From Pezicula radicicola (Eukaryota; Ascomycota; Leotiomycetes; Helotiales; Dermateaceae): a stretch of DNA of 64,000 nt. Shown piece after piece: positions 10,891 to 20,549 of this stretch. Both the position numbers and the translations under genes were made by a program. Position 1 is the stretch's first letter. Each line of letters starts with the position of its first letter. The DNA is taken from assembly GCA_003008705.1 (NCBI GenBank), contig PDUO01000014.1:594696-658695 (forward strand), written 5' to 3'. Below the pieces are notes generated by a model, which was given only the letters and a program-made list of their open reading frames with translations, did no database searches and had not been told where the DNA came from.

Positions 10891-12695
10891 ATGGCACAAA
10901 ATTCAATACTTCTTCAGCACGGAACAGTCCTAATCCACGATGACGATGATCATGTGCGGGGTATCAAAGCAGACCTTTTAATCGAGGGCAACACGATCAC
11001 CAAACTAGAAGAGGGTATCAAACCCTCAGCAGATACTCAGGTCGTCGATTGCACTGATAAGATCTTATCCCCCGGATTCGTTGATACCCATCATCATGTT
11101 TGGCAGACTCTTCTCAAGGGACGACATGCGAATGAGCTGCTACTGGACTATTTGTATACGGGTACTTGAACAACAAGAATTTCACTATTAATTTTATTCG
11201 GTGCAATGCTAACGGGTTTCAGGAAATAATGCATCTTCACTACATGACGTGTCCGACATGTTCTGGGGTCAGTTGGGTGGCTGTCTAGAATGTCTAGATG
11301 TAGGCACGACGACCGTTGTCGACCATGCGCATCAGAACTATTCCCCAGACCATTGTAAGAACCCCACCCACCGGCGTTAAACTTTCTATTGACAGCTTCA
11401 TAGCGAAAGCTGCAATCGCCGCAACTATATCATCCGGAATTCGGTCTGTCTTTTGCTATACACCAACTTCTATTGTTGATTCCTGGAAACCTTTCAACAT
11501 GAATCAGGATTTGTTAGCACCTTGGGTCCTTGAGACGCTTACCGAACTTGCAAAGAGTAGTCCTTTTGGTGATGGACGAGTCCAGCTTGGTTTTGGTTTC
11601 GATGGTTATTTCCTTCCTAAAGAGATTGTTGTGTCTCTTTTTGAGAAGGTGCGAGCTTTGGGGATCAAAGTCATTACTACTCACGCTGTAAATGGGACAA
11701 TACTTGGTGAGTTCAAAGATTTCTTACATTCTGTTATAATTGATTGAAGGCTGTATCATTCCGTCAGAGGTTATAGTACCAGAAATATCACTCCTTACAG
11801 GCTAGGCCATGTTGAGTGGAGTGCCCATCATGTCATTTACCTTGTTGCTTTCACCTCTGTGGCAGGTATCCAGTCAACATGCTCTAACAAATATGCAGGT
11901 CACTACTCCGTCGTTGAAATCATGCAATCTTACGGCCTTCTCGACTCTCCAGTCATCTTTTCTCATAACTTAAACTCAACAACAGCAGAAGCTGACATCA
12001 TTCGCAAATCCAAAAGCTATGTTTCTAGTACACCATCTACAGAGCTACAGATGGCAATGGGAACCCCCGTAGCCTTTATCGAAGAGCTAAATCTCCAGAG
12101 TAACGCTTCAATTGGTGTAGATTGCCACTCAAACAATAGCGCCTCAATAGTTTCAGAAATGCGTCTCCTGCTGCAATCTGCAAGAGCGAAGCACGATGAG
12201 AAATTCATTGAGCAAGGCAAAGCTCCAAAGACTGTCTATAAGACTGTTGAAGAGGTGTTTAATCTTGGGACTATCGGGGGCGCGAGAGCTGTTAGTATGG
12301 AATCAAAGATTGGTAGCTTGGCAGTCGGCAAGTTGGCGGATATTTTGGTGTTTGATGCGCTAAGTCCTAGTATGGTATGTGCATCCCAACATGATCCTGT
12401 TGCCGCAATTGTGCTTCATAGTCATCCGAATGACATTGAGATGGTGATTGTGGATGGGAAGGTGAGAAAGGCAGAGCGGATGTTGAAGACCGTGGATTTA
12501 GGGAGTGGGAAAGATGTTTGGAGTGATAAAGGGGCAGGTAACGGCAAAGTTGAGTGGCGAGATATTGCAAAGGAGTTGGTTAGGAGGAGATCAAGTCTTC
12601 AAAAGGTTGTCGATGGGATCGATTACAAGGAAGTTAGGAAGGCTGCGATTCAGGCTTACCATGTCGATGAGAGCAAGATTGTGGATTCGGTGTAA
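10891..12695 (+). CDS. metal-dependent amidohydrolase (atrazine chlorohydrolase / cytosine deaminase-like)
   Basis: Four exons (10891-11161, 11223-11354, 11404-11706, 11899-12695) give 500 aa in continuous phase. The fold is the amidohydrolase TIM barrel with flanking beta-sandwich. Metal ligands are visible: HxH in DTHHHVW (His67 and His69), TTHAV after strand 5, FSHNL after strand 6 and the catalytic Asp in GVDCHSN. The end carries the typical GSLAVGKLADILVFD sandwich strand seen in this family. It probably hydrolyses an amino- or halo-substituted N-heterocycle (deaminase or chlorohydrolase activity) in the cytosol; the true substrate cannot be read from sequence. In intron 2 the acceptor at 11403 was chosen over an earlier CAG at 11395 because the earlier site gives an immediate stop. 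Intron 3 is unusually long (192 nt) and contains further acceptor-like sites, so alternative splicing is possible. Length is normal for the family. Confidence 0.88.
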
Positions 12696-13104
12696 AGCCA
12701 TACATTTTGAGAAAAGTTGAAAGTCTTCTTTGTATTTCAAGCAGAAAACATCACTTATTTACTGTATAACGCTTCTAATGATTGTTCCGCACTTTTGGGG
12801 TGTCATTGGGTCCTTCGGACTAAAACGGAATTAGGCGACTAACCCCGACAAGTCAGCCTAGGTGCTTAAATATCTTCTGTAATATTACTTGAAAAGTACC
12901 AAATAGTTCACGGTGAAACCTGTTTCAAAAAATATGGTTCCTAGTAGTTGGTGACTTCCTCTGCTATATCGTGTCACATGATTCAACTTTTGAAGCGAGC
13001 GCTGTCGCAGTGTCCCAATGTTTGGGCAGAATTGTTTTGTATATTTTGTTCAGAGCTGGATATTGGTGCCACAAACTTTGCCCAGTTCGGTGGAATCAAC
13101 CACA

Positions 13105-13141
13105 AAGATTGAACGCTCTGAAGCTAAGATTGAACGCTCTG
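13105..13141. repeat. 21-bp tandem duplication upstream of the SDR gene
   Basis: The 16-base core AAGATTGAACGCTCTG occurs at 13105 and again at 13126, period 21. It lies about 200-240 bp upstream of the SDR start codon, so it could act as a duplicated protein-binding site or simply be a replication-slippage product. Confidence 0.8.
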
Positions 13142-13208
13142 CGCCAAGGCTTCAGAGCGCAACCTAGGCTCTCTCCGGACTTTATATTTATTTCCGCATC
13201 GAGTAGCC

Positions 13209-13215
13209 TATATAT
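13209..13215 (+). promoter_or_regulatory. candidate TATA box of the SDR gene
   Basis: TATATAT about 130 bp before the ATG at 13342, followed by pyrimidine-rich sequence rich in CTTTC and CACTC, as is common near fungal transcription starts. Confidence 0.4.
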
Positions 13216-13341
13216 CAGAACCAAACCCTTTATTTCTTTCATATTCACTCACACTCTCACAAATCCACCCCAAAGCTTCAAAGGCCTCATTTTTTCTATT
13301 CAAGCTCAATCTATGTAAATTCCAGTAACTTCACCGTAACA

Positions 13342-14375
13342 ATGACACCCAACCTTCCCCCAAAACCAGTCTGGCTCATAACAGGCTGCAGTTCAGGTTT
13401 CGGAGGCACTCTCGCCCTCCTCGCTCTAAAAGCCGGCCACCGCGTGGTAGCAACCTCTCGCAACCCATCGAAAACCCCTGGTCTCGTCGCAGAAATAAAA
13501 TCTCTTGGAGGTCACTTTCTAACACTAGATGTCTGCAGCCCATCTGTAGGTGAAGTTCTCAAAAAAGCAACAGAAATTTATGGGAGAATTGATATTTTGG
13601 TTAATAATGCTGGATATGCACTATTAGGTGCTTTTGAGACTTTTAGGTACGTTTCTTTAAATTTATTGCGGGCAATTGCTCTTAGTGAATGAAGTGTGCG
13701 TGTGGATGAGAAAGGAGTGCTGATAGTTGAAGTTGAACAGCGATGAGCAGTGCAGAGCACAAATGGAAACGAATTTCTTCGCACCACTTAACTTGATGCG
13801 TCAAGTTCTACCGGCTATGAGAGAGCGGAAAAGTGGTGTTATTGTGAACATTAGTAGCACAGCTGGTATCGAAGCCAGAGCCACAAGATCCATGTATTCT
13901 GGATCAAAGTTCGCTCTTGAAGGTAAATTCGACGAAATATCTCTGCCAATTTGACCAAGACATTATGCTGAACAATATAGCTGCGTCAGAAGCGCTCTAC
14001 CACGAAGTCAAACCTCTGGGTATCCGAGTCCTACTCGTCGAACCAGGAGCTTTCCGCACACCCTTCACTAATGATTATACCCGGCCAGCTGCTCCGCTTC
14101 CAGAGGAGTATAACGGCACTATCACAGCACAAATGATCGACTATATGCAAGGTATGATTGATAGTGGAGCGAATATTCCTGGGGATGTGGAAAAAGGATG
14201 TCAGGCTATTTTTGATGTGGTTACTGGAACTGGTATGGCGGAGGGCATGGAGGAGTTTTTGAGATTGCCGTTAGGAAAGGATGGAAGTGCTAGGTGGGAG
14301 ATTAAATTGTCGGATCTGAAGAGAACTTTGGATGCTACGGAGAAGATTTGGAGTCGTACTGATGTTGATAATTGA
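13342..14375 (+). CDS. NAD(P)-dependent short-chain dehydrogenase/reductase
   Basis: Three exons (13342-13646, 13741-13922, 13981-14375) join to 293 aa in phase. Classical SDR features are present: cofactor-binding TGCSSGFG (residues 14-21), the NNAG motif, a VNISS strand carrying the catalytic Ser, and the YSGSK catalytic motif (Tyr154, Lys158). After the active site follows VEPGAFRTPF, the usual PG motif of this family. Length and motif order match the classical SDR subgroup that resembles bacterial YusZ-type and 17-beta-hydroxysteroid-dehydrogenase-like oxidoreductases. It reduces or oxidises a carbonyl/alcohol with NAD(P)(H), in the cytosol since there is no signal peptide. Substrate unknown. 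An Arg in the first loop after strand 2 (TSRNPSK) suggests preference for NADP(H); this is inference. Confidence 0.9.
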
Positions 14376-14563
14376 GAGTAGTCGCTGAAACTAGGTTGAA
14401 GCTTCTCGGTGATTTCGGGGTTTAAGCGAGCATAAGCGAAGGCGAGAGAAGCTTTTTAGAGTTGCCTGTGTTTTACTTTGCAACTGATGTCTTCACACTT
14501 CGACAATGGATTATATGGTATAAAAATGCATGACCTTTTTGAAATACTCATCAAACCCAAAAC

Positions 14564-15306
14564 TTGCACACATCTTCCATCATGAGCCAACAGCGCCACG
14601 CTACAAAAGACGACCGTGGGGTCTCCTCTCAACAACCGAAACTTCTACGTTTACTTCCAAAGGAGATCCAACTCAATATTTATGAATATGCTCTTGTGAC
14701 ATCAAAAATTCTTCCAGCCGACGAGTGTTCTAGCAAACATCGATACGGGGTATCTCTAGACTTGCTTCGTACTAGCAAAGGATTGGAGCAGATATGCACA
14801 CCAATACTCTACTCTAAAAACTAGTTCTCGGCTGAGAGTCTCCTAGAATTCTGCGGTTGGTTGCTAGCTATCGGCGGCAATATCGGACATCTCCGGTCTG
14901 TACTACTTGCTATCCAGAAGACTTCGAATCGCAGTGGTAGTAATTATCCTAGCTGCTTTATACTCAACGACAGTTGGACTTGGTGGTTTAGACTACTCTG
15001 CGCTGAGGCGATCAGCATCCGATTTCTTTCCATAGAATACTAGTACCGTGACTGGCACAACTGGGAGGGTTATAATGAGTACAAGTCACGGGCGCTCGGT
15101 GGAGCTAATACTATCTACCCTTTCTATATTTCCCAGATGAAGACGCTAGAGAAGGTGGAACTAAGCGGTTACTTTGGAGGGCGCTGGTTAGAGTATTTAC
15201 TCTCGAAACTGGGAAGGGAAGTACTACTTGTGGAGACATTATCTGAAGATCTCGTAAAGCTTGAGTTGTATCGCGAGAGAGTTGGGGATCTTTATCCGTT
15301 AGTATA
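14564..15306 (+). pseudogene. decayed F-box/2EXR-type protein gene with three in-frame TAG codons
   Basis: The frame starting at the ATG at 14564 (or 14582) encodes a hydrophilic leader and then LLRLLPKEIQLNIYEYAL, the hallmark of fungal F-box-like/2EXR-type heads (L-P-x-E-I-x-L-x-I-Y-x-Y). It is interrupted by TAG at 14822-14824, by TAG at 15041-15043 and again at 15304-15306, yet the same frame keeps sensible protein composition throughout (for example YRDWHNWEGYNEYKSRALGG after the second stop). That pattern means recent decay rather than random open frame. All three interruptions are TAG, compatible with CAG-to-TAG or TGG-to-TAG transitions. It is the first of three broken genes lying head-to-tail. 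Confidence 0.65.
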
Positions 15307-15342
15307 GAGAAGAGAAAGGCTTTAGCAGGTTTTGCTTTTGAA

Positions 15343-16024
15343 GTATAAAAATTTAAGCATTGCCACAACAAAGAATCCGCCAAGTGGCTCCTTAAATATG
15401 ATTTTGCGGTTGATACTCGGGACATGGATGGTACAACGGCTGCAGAACGAGGGCTTCAGGAATGTAAGATTAGCCAGACTCCCAACTGTTGTCTTTTGAT
15501 TTTGAAATTTTGAATCCACTTTTCTTACTTTGCTGTCCCTTCAAGTCTTACTTTCTATGTGCTGAAAATACTCATTTAATAAGGCGAAAACTGACTCTAC
15601 TCTTCTAGTGGTGAAGCTATGTCTCAACTACGAAGCGAATCCCAATGCCACAGACAAAGAGGGAAGGAGCCCCCTTCATTATATTACCAGCGGAAAATAT
15701 GAAAATGAACAAGTCGTTGAGCTTTTGGTAAAATCTGAAGCGGACATCAACAAACAGGACAAAAATTTGAATACCGCTTTAGGGAACGTTATAAAATCTA
15801 ACGACGCAGATCTAGTCAAAGTTCTCTTAAAACAAGGCTCAGATCTAGAGCTTAAAGACTCAAGAGGTAGTACTCCTCCTTTGACAGCTATCTCAGAAAG
15901 CACACCAGAAATTGTAGACATGTTGCTCGTCAGCACAGAGCATAAGGCTAACTTGTTGAAGATATCGACTGGATGGCAGGAGGATTATCCGAGGAGACAC
16001 CATCCAAGTACAAAGCCAAGATAA
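15343..16024 (+). pseudogene. 5'-truncated ankyrin-repeat gene fragment
   Basis: An upstream segment (about 15352-15463, KESAKWLLKYDFAVDTRDMD) and the frame 15609-16024 join perfectly in phase across a 145-nt intron (15464-15608, GTAAGA...TAG), giving about four to five ankyrin repeats (motifs GRSPLHYI, VVELLVKSEADINKQD, LVKVLLKQGSDLELKD, EIVDMLL). Upstream of 15352 the frame meets stops and there is no start codon, so the 5' part is missing. The last codons after about 15950 (TGWQEDYPRRHHPSTKPR) are not ankyrin sequence: they are an out-of-frame reading of the neighbouring 2EXR remnant. Ankyrin repeats mediate protein binding; here the gene is most likely non-functional. Confidence 0.65.
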
Positions 16025-16522
16025 CGACTCCAGCAATCCTCCATACCAACCAAAAGCCACGAGCAGAAGGTCGAAGGGTCTATGTGGCTTGCTTCTCTGA
16101 TTGGTCCGGCAGCAAGATCTACTTGAACCCCTGTGTTGACACGCTCTTCGTTGCACACTTCAACGCCATTGAACTGGTGTTTGACATTTCTCAAATCTGC
16201 AATTTCTTCTCTGAAGTATTGGAAAGGAGATTCATGCATATGGTGCCTAGGCTATCACCAGTCACTAATTGGGTCGCCTTGGGAAGGACTCAATCCTGCT
16301 ATTGCACACACGGCGACCGAACCGTTCCCATCGAGTCATGTTTCTAATAGAACCCAACTCTGCTCAGCCACCATTGTCATTAAGAATAGATCCATGGGCA
16401 TTCAATTAAAGGTTATGAATGTGGATTCAGACACAGAAAGACTGGGCTGGAGACAGACAGTGCCAGGACCAAACAGCGAACGCCAGTACAAGGAGATGCA
16501 TGCATGGGCGAATGATTGGTAA
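15950..16522 (+). pseudogene. 2EXR-domain gene fragment
   Basis: In the frame of 15973 onward the sequence reads as the middle of a 2EXR-family protein: ITTPAILHTNQKPRAEGRRV, then KIYLNPCVDTLFV, matching the family pattern (PxxLHxNxESRxxAL ... YFNPxxDxLYx) also seen in the intact 2EXR gene at 22205. The N-terminal LPxELRLxIW part is absent, and the coding signal shifts to another frame after about 16230 (GDSCIWCLGYHQ, later RLGWRQTVPGPNSERQYKEM), so the gene has both truncation and a frameshift. It is fused directly to the ankyrin fragment near 15950. This indicates a deletion or recombination joining two decayed genes. Confidence 0.55.
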
Positions 16523-17106
16523 GTTACAACTTCTGTGAGTAAATTTGACTCTTCTGGGCTGAATTTGCTCATTATTCCTGAATTATGTTTGGGTTACTCT
16601 CGATATATGTAGAAGTACACTAACTCCGATTTTCTGACCATAGGAATGAACTTGTCCGAATCCCAAGACGCAAGCGATAGTATAAATTCTAACGGGTTGG
16701 CCATTTTTGCGGAAGCAAAATTGGAAGGATATTGAGATTAGAGCCCTTTTTGCGGAAACGAATAGGATATTGATGCACTTCTGAAACTGGTCACCTTGTA
16801 TTTTAAGGACGTGTCTTGGTTTCCTGTTGGACATCGGAATGGAAGATCATTTTTGACTCGGCCATTTTAGATGTTCTTACTTGACACATCTTCATAGACA
16901 TCCAAATTGATACAGAAATGCAAACCAGCCTCGATAAATTCCTTCGAAATTTTGGGAGAATATGGGTATGTAGAAAACAGCATGCATTCCACGATGAGAT
17001 TCAAATTAATGGTAAGCCAGCTCACGTCATTAAAACATAAGCCCACTCTAGAAAAGAAGATCCTCCAACCCTCCCAACTAGACTTATTGAAGTGATCTCT
17101 TTCTTC
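16523..17106. other. intergenic, no gene seen
   Basis: AT-rich sequence between the pseudogene cluster and the convergent Hsp70-like gene. Short frames on both strands show no recognisable domain. Confidence 0.5.
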
Positions 17107-18508
17107 TCAAAGTTCCGATTTCTCTTCTATGTTATAATCGCGCGGCGGACAACCATACTGATCAATGCAAACTTCAAAATCCGTCCGCATACCAAGTCTA
17201 GCTGTTGCAGCAGCAGCTCTAGCAGCAGCAAATAAATCTTTTCTCTCCATATTTCCACGGTCATGCATCTGTTGCCAATCTGCTAATACTTTCGAGTAAC
17301 CATTTTCTTCAAAAACCTCCTTGATGACGGCCCATAGACCATCGTCCTTCGTACGAGAGCCAAGCATTAATAGATAATCCACCGAATCATCTGCTACTGC
17401 AACCTGGACTGCCTCTTTCACCCTGGACCAATATTCCTTTTCGTTTGTGGATTTTAAAACAGCATCAGCACCATATTTAACATCTTCGCTAATACGAATT
17501 GGTAGCAGAAGATCTAGATCATCTCTCTTGAGGAAAGTTGTTCCCAAGGATGCTTCCGTATATGTTATCGCGAGTACTGTATTGATTTCCTGCCCAGATG
17601 ACATGGCACAGGAAGGATCTATCGGTTCGAAATAATAATTAGTATATTAAATAGTAGACTCCAAGTGTAACTTGCCTTTCGGTTGATTTATTGTAGAAGA
17701 GGGACCATCATTAGAATCGAAACCATAAATGTCAATGCCATAGTACGCTAATGCGGAATTTGACGCGGTTGCAATCAGCCTAGAGCGTCGACTACCGAAT
17801 CCTTCGAGATCTGCCTGTGCACTGGCTATTGCAAATACATCAAAATAATTCCCTTTATAAAAGTCTGGAACCGACAGAAAGACAAGCTTTTGAGTAAGAT
17901 CATGAACCTCGTTTACAGCTTGTTTGAGCTGTGAGATCATGTCCCCAATAGCAAGTACATGTGGATCATTGGTCCAATTTTGGACTGGCTTTAGCATCGG
18001 TATCATCTTCTGTGTTTTTTGAATAAGACGATGGAGGATACGTGATGGTGTTAGATTGTAGAAGATTGGGACGAGGTCAACTATTTCTTCTGGTGGTTCA
18101 TACCTGAGATTTGCACTGAGTTTTGTTAACAAAATTCATAATATATCTGTTAGATTGAATGTGTACATACAATATTGATGGCTCCCCAGCTTCCACCCTC
18201 TTCGAATCTTCAGCCAGTGCGACCATTGCATTCCGGTATTCAGCTGAACCATTAATTTTGACGATGTCGAGTTTTGTACCATTTTGAAACTCAATTGCAG
18301 CCAGACTGTCTCATGAAATTAGTTACTGTTGTGGAGTTTCGCATGTTGTATTTCCAAGAACTCACCCATATCCCATAGTAAGATCAAATCCAACACCTGG
18401 ACTTAGGAGACGATTAACAGAGAAGCATTCCGCACATACCACTGTTGCAAATGCGAAGGATATAATGCTTGCAAAAGCTATAATTGCAACAAGTATATTG
18501 GACTTCAT
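17107..18508 (-). CDS. secreted divergent Hsp70/actin-like ATPase-fold protein
   Basis: Four exons on the minus strand: 18508-18366, 18305-18171, 18115-17676, 17618-17107; total 1230 nt, 409 aa, all in phase. Introns 1 and 2 are ordinary GT-AG. The third (17675-17619, 57 nt) has a GC donor (GCAAGT), a branch-like TACTAAT and a TAG acceptor; without it an in-frame TAA would split the gene. The N-terminus is a signal peptide (MKSNILVAIIAFASIISFAF). The rest resembles an Hsp70 nucleotide-binding domain in outline: a first-strand region GFDLTMGYGLAAIEF in place of the usual GIDLGTTYS, a SNSALAYYG segment in place of the NEPTAAALAYG helix, and a C-lobe VDYLLMLGSRTKDDGL ... FAAARAAAATARLG in place of the LVGGSTR/GAA helices. 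Key phosphate-binding Gly/Thr residues are altered, so ATP hydrolysis may be lost. No substrate-binding domain. Secretory-pathway location is inferred from the signal peptide. Confidence 0.75.
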
Positions 18509-19690
18509 AACTTCGCTAGTAAGAATGGTACTTTGATGAACTTTGGACTTTCACACTGTATGGTAGATGATAGGAAGCTTTGGCTGTATTGATACTTGAA
18601 GAATGCCAGTGGGAACTCGAAAGCAAACAGTTGTGAGATAGAATTCATTATTTCGCTGCATTCCCTTGGTTCTATATGTGTTGTTTTGAATATTGTTATG
18701 TTGTCATCTTCGTTCTTGGCGTCGGTGCTGCCTAAACAAGGATATTGCTAAGCGACCGGCTCCCCTATTCTTCAGTTGTCTCGTGCCAGCAAGCCCTGGC
18801 TACATTTTATCAAGTTTGAAGTCATTATAACACTGCAACAACAAGCCATTACATCGGCACGATAATTAAGTGAGTTTGAAGATACTGAAATCTTGCGCAC
18901 TAGAAATTATTAGAACTTGGGGATAGCAGGGTCAGACCCCTTACCATGCTTCGCCTGAGAGGTAGTCAATTGCTGTCATATATTTTTAACAGTGTACAAA
19001 GTTGATTCTCTTCAGCCATGCTATTTTATATCATCTTTTGCCTGTACTCGGCCACTAACAAGTATACAAGTCTTGTGCTATGTGAGAAGCCAGTACGCAT
19101 TGTTGGTTAGTATTATCTTCTAATGCTTACACCTGTTAAAGAGGCTTCTGAAGACGAGATTAGTAGGTTGTCCGCGAAGTGTTCGAAGTCTGCGGAGTTA
19201 AATATATAGCCACCAATCAAACTATTTGTAAAGGGAGAGAAGTAGGTGGATTGCAATTTTTATTATTATTTCTAATTGTTGGACTTGAGCGCCACTTATA
19301 CACAGTTAAAACCTGGAAATAAAGCTCTAATGGCCTTGACTCTTTCGTGGCTATATAAGTTGGGCTAATCGGAGGGTCTGATCCCCACGGTCAGGAAAAC
19401 GATCCTCCAAATTATGGGCCCTTTAGCTGATCCATTTTAGTATACATTTTGAAAATTCAAATGAGTATCAAACAGCCCGATGGTAAGTGCTAAGCCATGG
19501 CGTACGGGTGTCAGATGCTAGGCACACACCCGCTTTTTAGAGGCTCACCCCTGCTTCCTTTCCCTTTTCTGAAGAAGTCGGGCCGGGGACATTACCACGA
19601 CATCACGACATCAAAACATCCAAAACCCACACTTCACGTTCAACCTAGAGACCTTTCGAGTCACTAATCTGGATCTATATAGATACGACG
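18509..19690. other. divergent promoter region, no gene seen
   Basis: Separates two divergently transcribed genes. Some stretches are degenerate AT-rich sequence. The last 150 bp upstream of the Nudix gene are C-rich with CACCCG and CATCACGACATC motifs typical of a fungal 5' UTR. Confidence 0.5.
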
Positions 19691-20215
19691 ATGGCAGCTC
19701 CAACCTCAATCGGCGACCGCTCATATGGCATAATCGCCGTTCGCCGGAAACCAGGCCACCACATTGGAGCTAATACAACCTTTAAACCCACAAAGTCCAA
19801 TTCACAAGTCCTTCTAATTCATCAGAAGACAATGCTCGGCCCTCCATTGCATCCCAACTTCTGGTGCTTCCCAAAGGGCCATTCCGAAGCCAGCGACAAT
19901 TCCGTCCAAGCGACTGCTATCCGAGAGCTGCGCGAGGAGACAGGCTTGGTTGTAAACGAAGATGATATAATCTTAGGCAATGAGGAAATATTGAAAGAAG
20001 TTTATGTCAATCCCGTCCGGAAAGTGGGGAAGGAGGTTAGATATTGGGTTGCGCTTGTAAGGGAAGGCGAGAAGGAGATAAAGGTTCAGGAGAAGGAGGT
20101 TGCTGATGCAAGGTGGGCCGATTGGGAAGAAGCATCGAAATTAATTACTTTTGAGGAGGCTAGGGCAATGTTTGGGAAGGTTGTCGAGAGACTAGGAGCT
20201 GCTGAACGTCTCTAA
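19691..20215 (+). CDS. Nudix hydrolase (diadenosine polyphosphate hydrolase-like)
   Basis: Single exon, 174 aa, starting at the ATG at 19691 after a C-rich leader. The Nudix box spans residues 63-86 (GHSEASD...RELREETGL): it keeps the metal-binding RE-x2-EE-x-G core (Arg78, Glu79, Glu82, Glu83), but has one extra residue between the acidic position and the core, and Asp instead of the first Glu. The preceding FWCFPKGH matches the W-x-FPKGH of Ap4A hydrolase-type Nudix enzymes, and the domain starts with a typical SYGIIAVRRK strand. Likely role: hydrolysis of a dinucleoside polyphosphate or related signalling nucleotide, in the cytosol. Length is typical. Exact substrate is inferred, not shown. 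Confidence 0.85.
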   Translation: MAAPTSIGDRSYGIIAVRRKPGHHIGANTTFKPTKSNSQVLLIHQKTMLGPPLHPNFWCFPKGHSEASDNSVQATAIRELREETGLVVNEDDIILGNEEILKEVYVNPVRKVGKEVRYWVALVREGEKEIKVQEKEVADARWADWEEASKLITFEEARAMFGKVVERLGAAERL

Positions 20216-20549
20216 GTCACGTGAGTATTCATGTCATGGCTTGGGTTTGTAAGTCAGAATTTCTGAAAGTTTTTATTTTATGTCTTATGTTATTTTATTC
20301 CAGGGATGAAATGGTACTTTATATGCTCTTACTAACTAGTTATTTAGTACAGCACCGGAAGCCTATAACTTGCAGAGCTAATTAAAGCTTAAGACATTGT
20401 ACCTAGCGTTCGTTCTCTTAAGATTTGCGTCATGAATGGCTAGCGAGTTAACTAACAAACTTATAATTTTTGTAAACCACAAAATTGCCACTCTTTCTCT
20501 TCCTGTCACCAAATTCAACGAGTAGCATATCAAGAAATACAACTCCAAG
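20216..20549. other. short intergenic region
   Basis: 334 bp of 3' UTR plus the promoter of the next gene; nothing further seen. Confidence 0.5.

Larger units (their letters stand above)
12696..13341. other. promoter region of the SDR gene
   Basis: Contains the 3' flank of the amidohydrolase and the upstream region of the short-chain dehydrogenase. A 21-bp tandem duplication and a TATA-like box are listed separately. An open frame at 12971-13318 crosses these elements and looks non-coding. Confidence 0.55.

Noticed and set aside
12971..13318. 115-codon open frame before the SDR gene
   Set aside because: It covers the promoter, a tandem duplication and the TATA-like box, and ends just before the SDR start codon.
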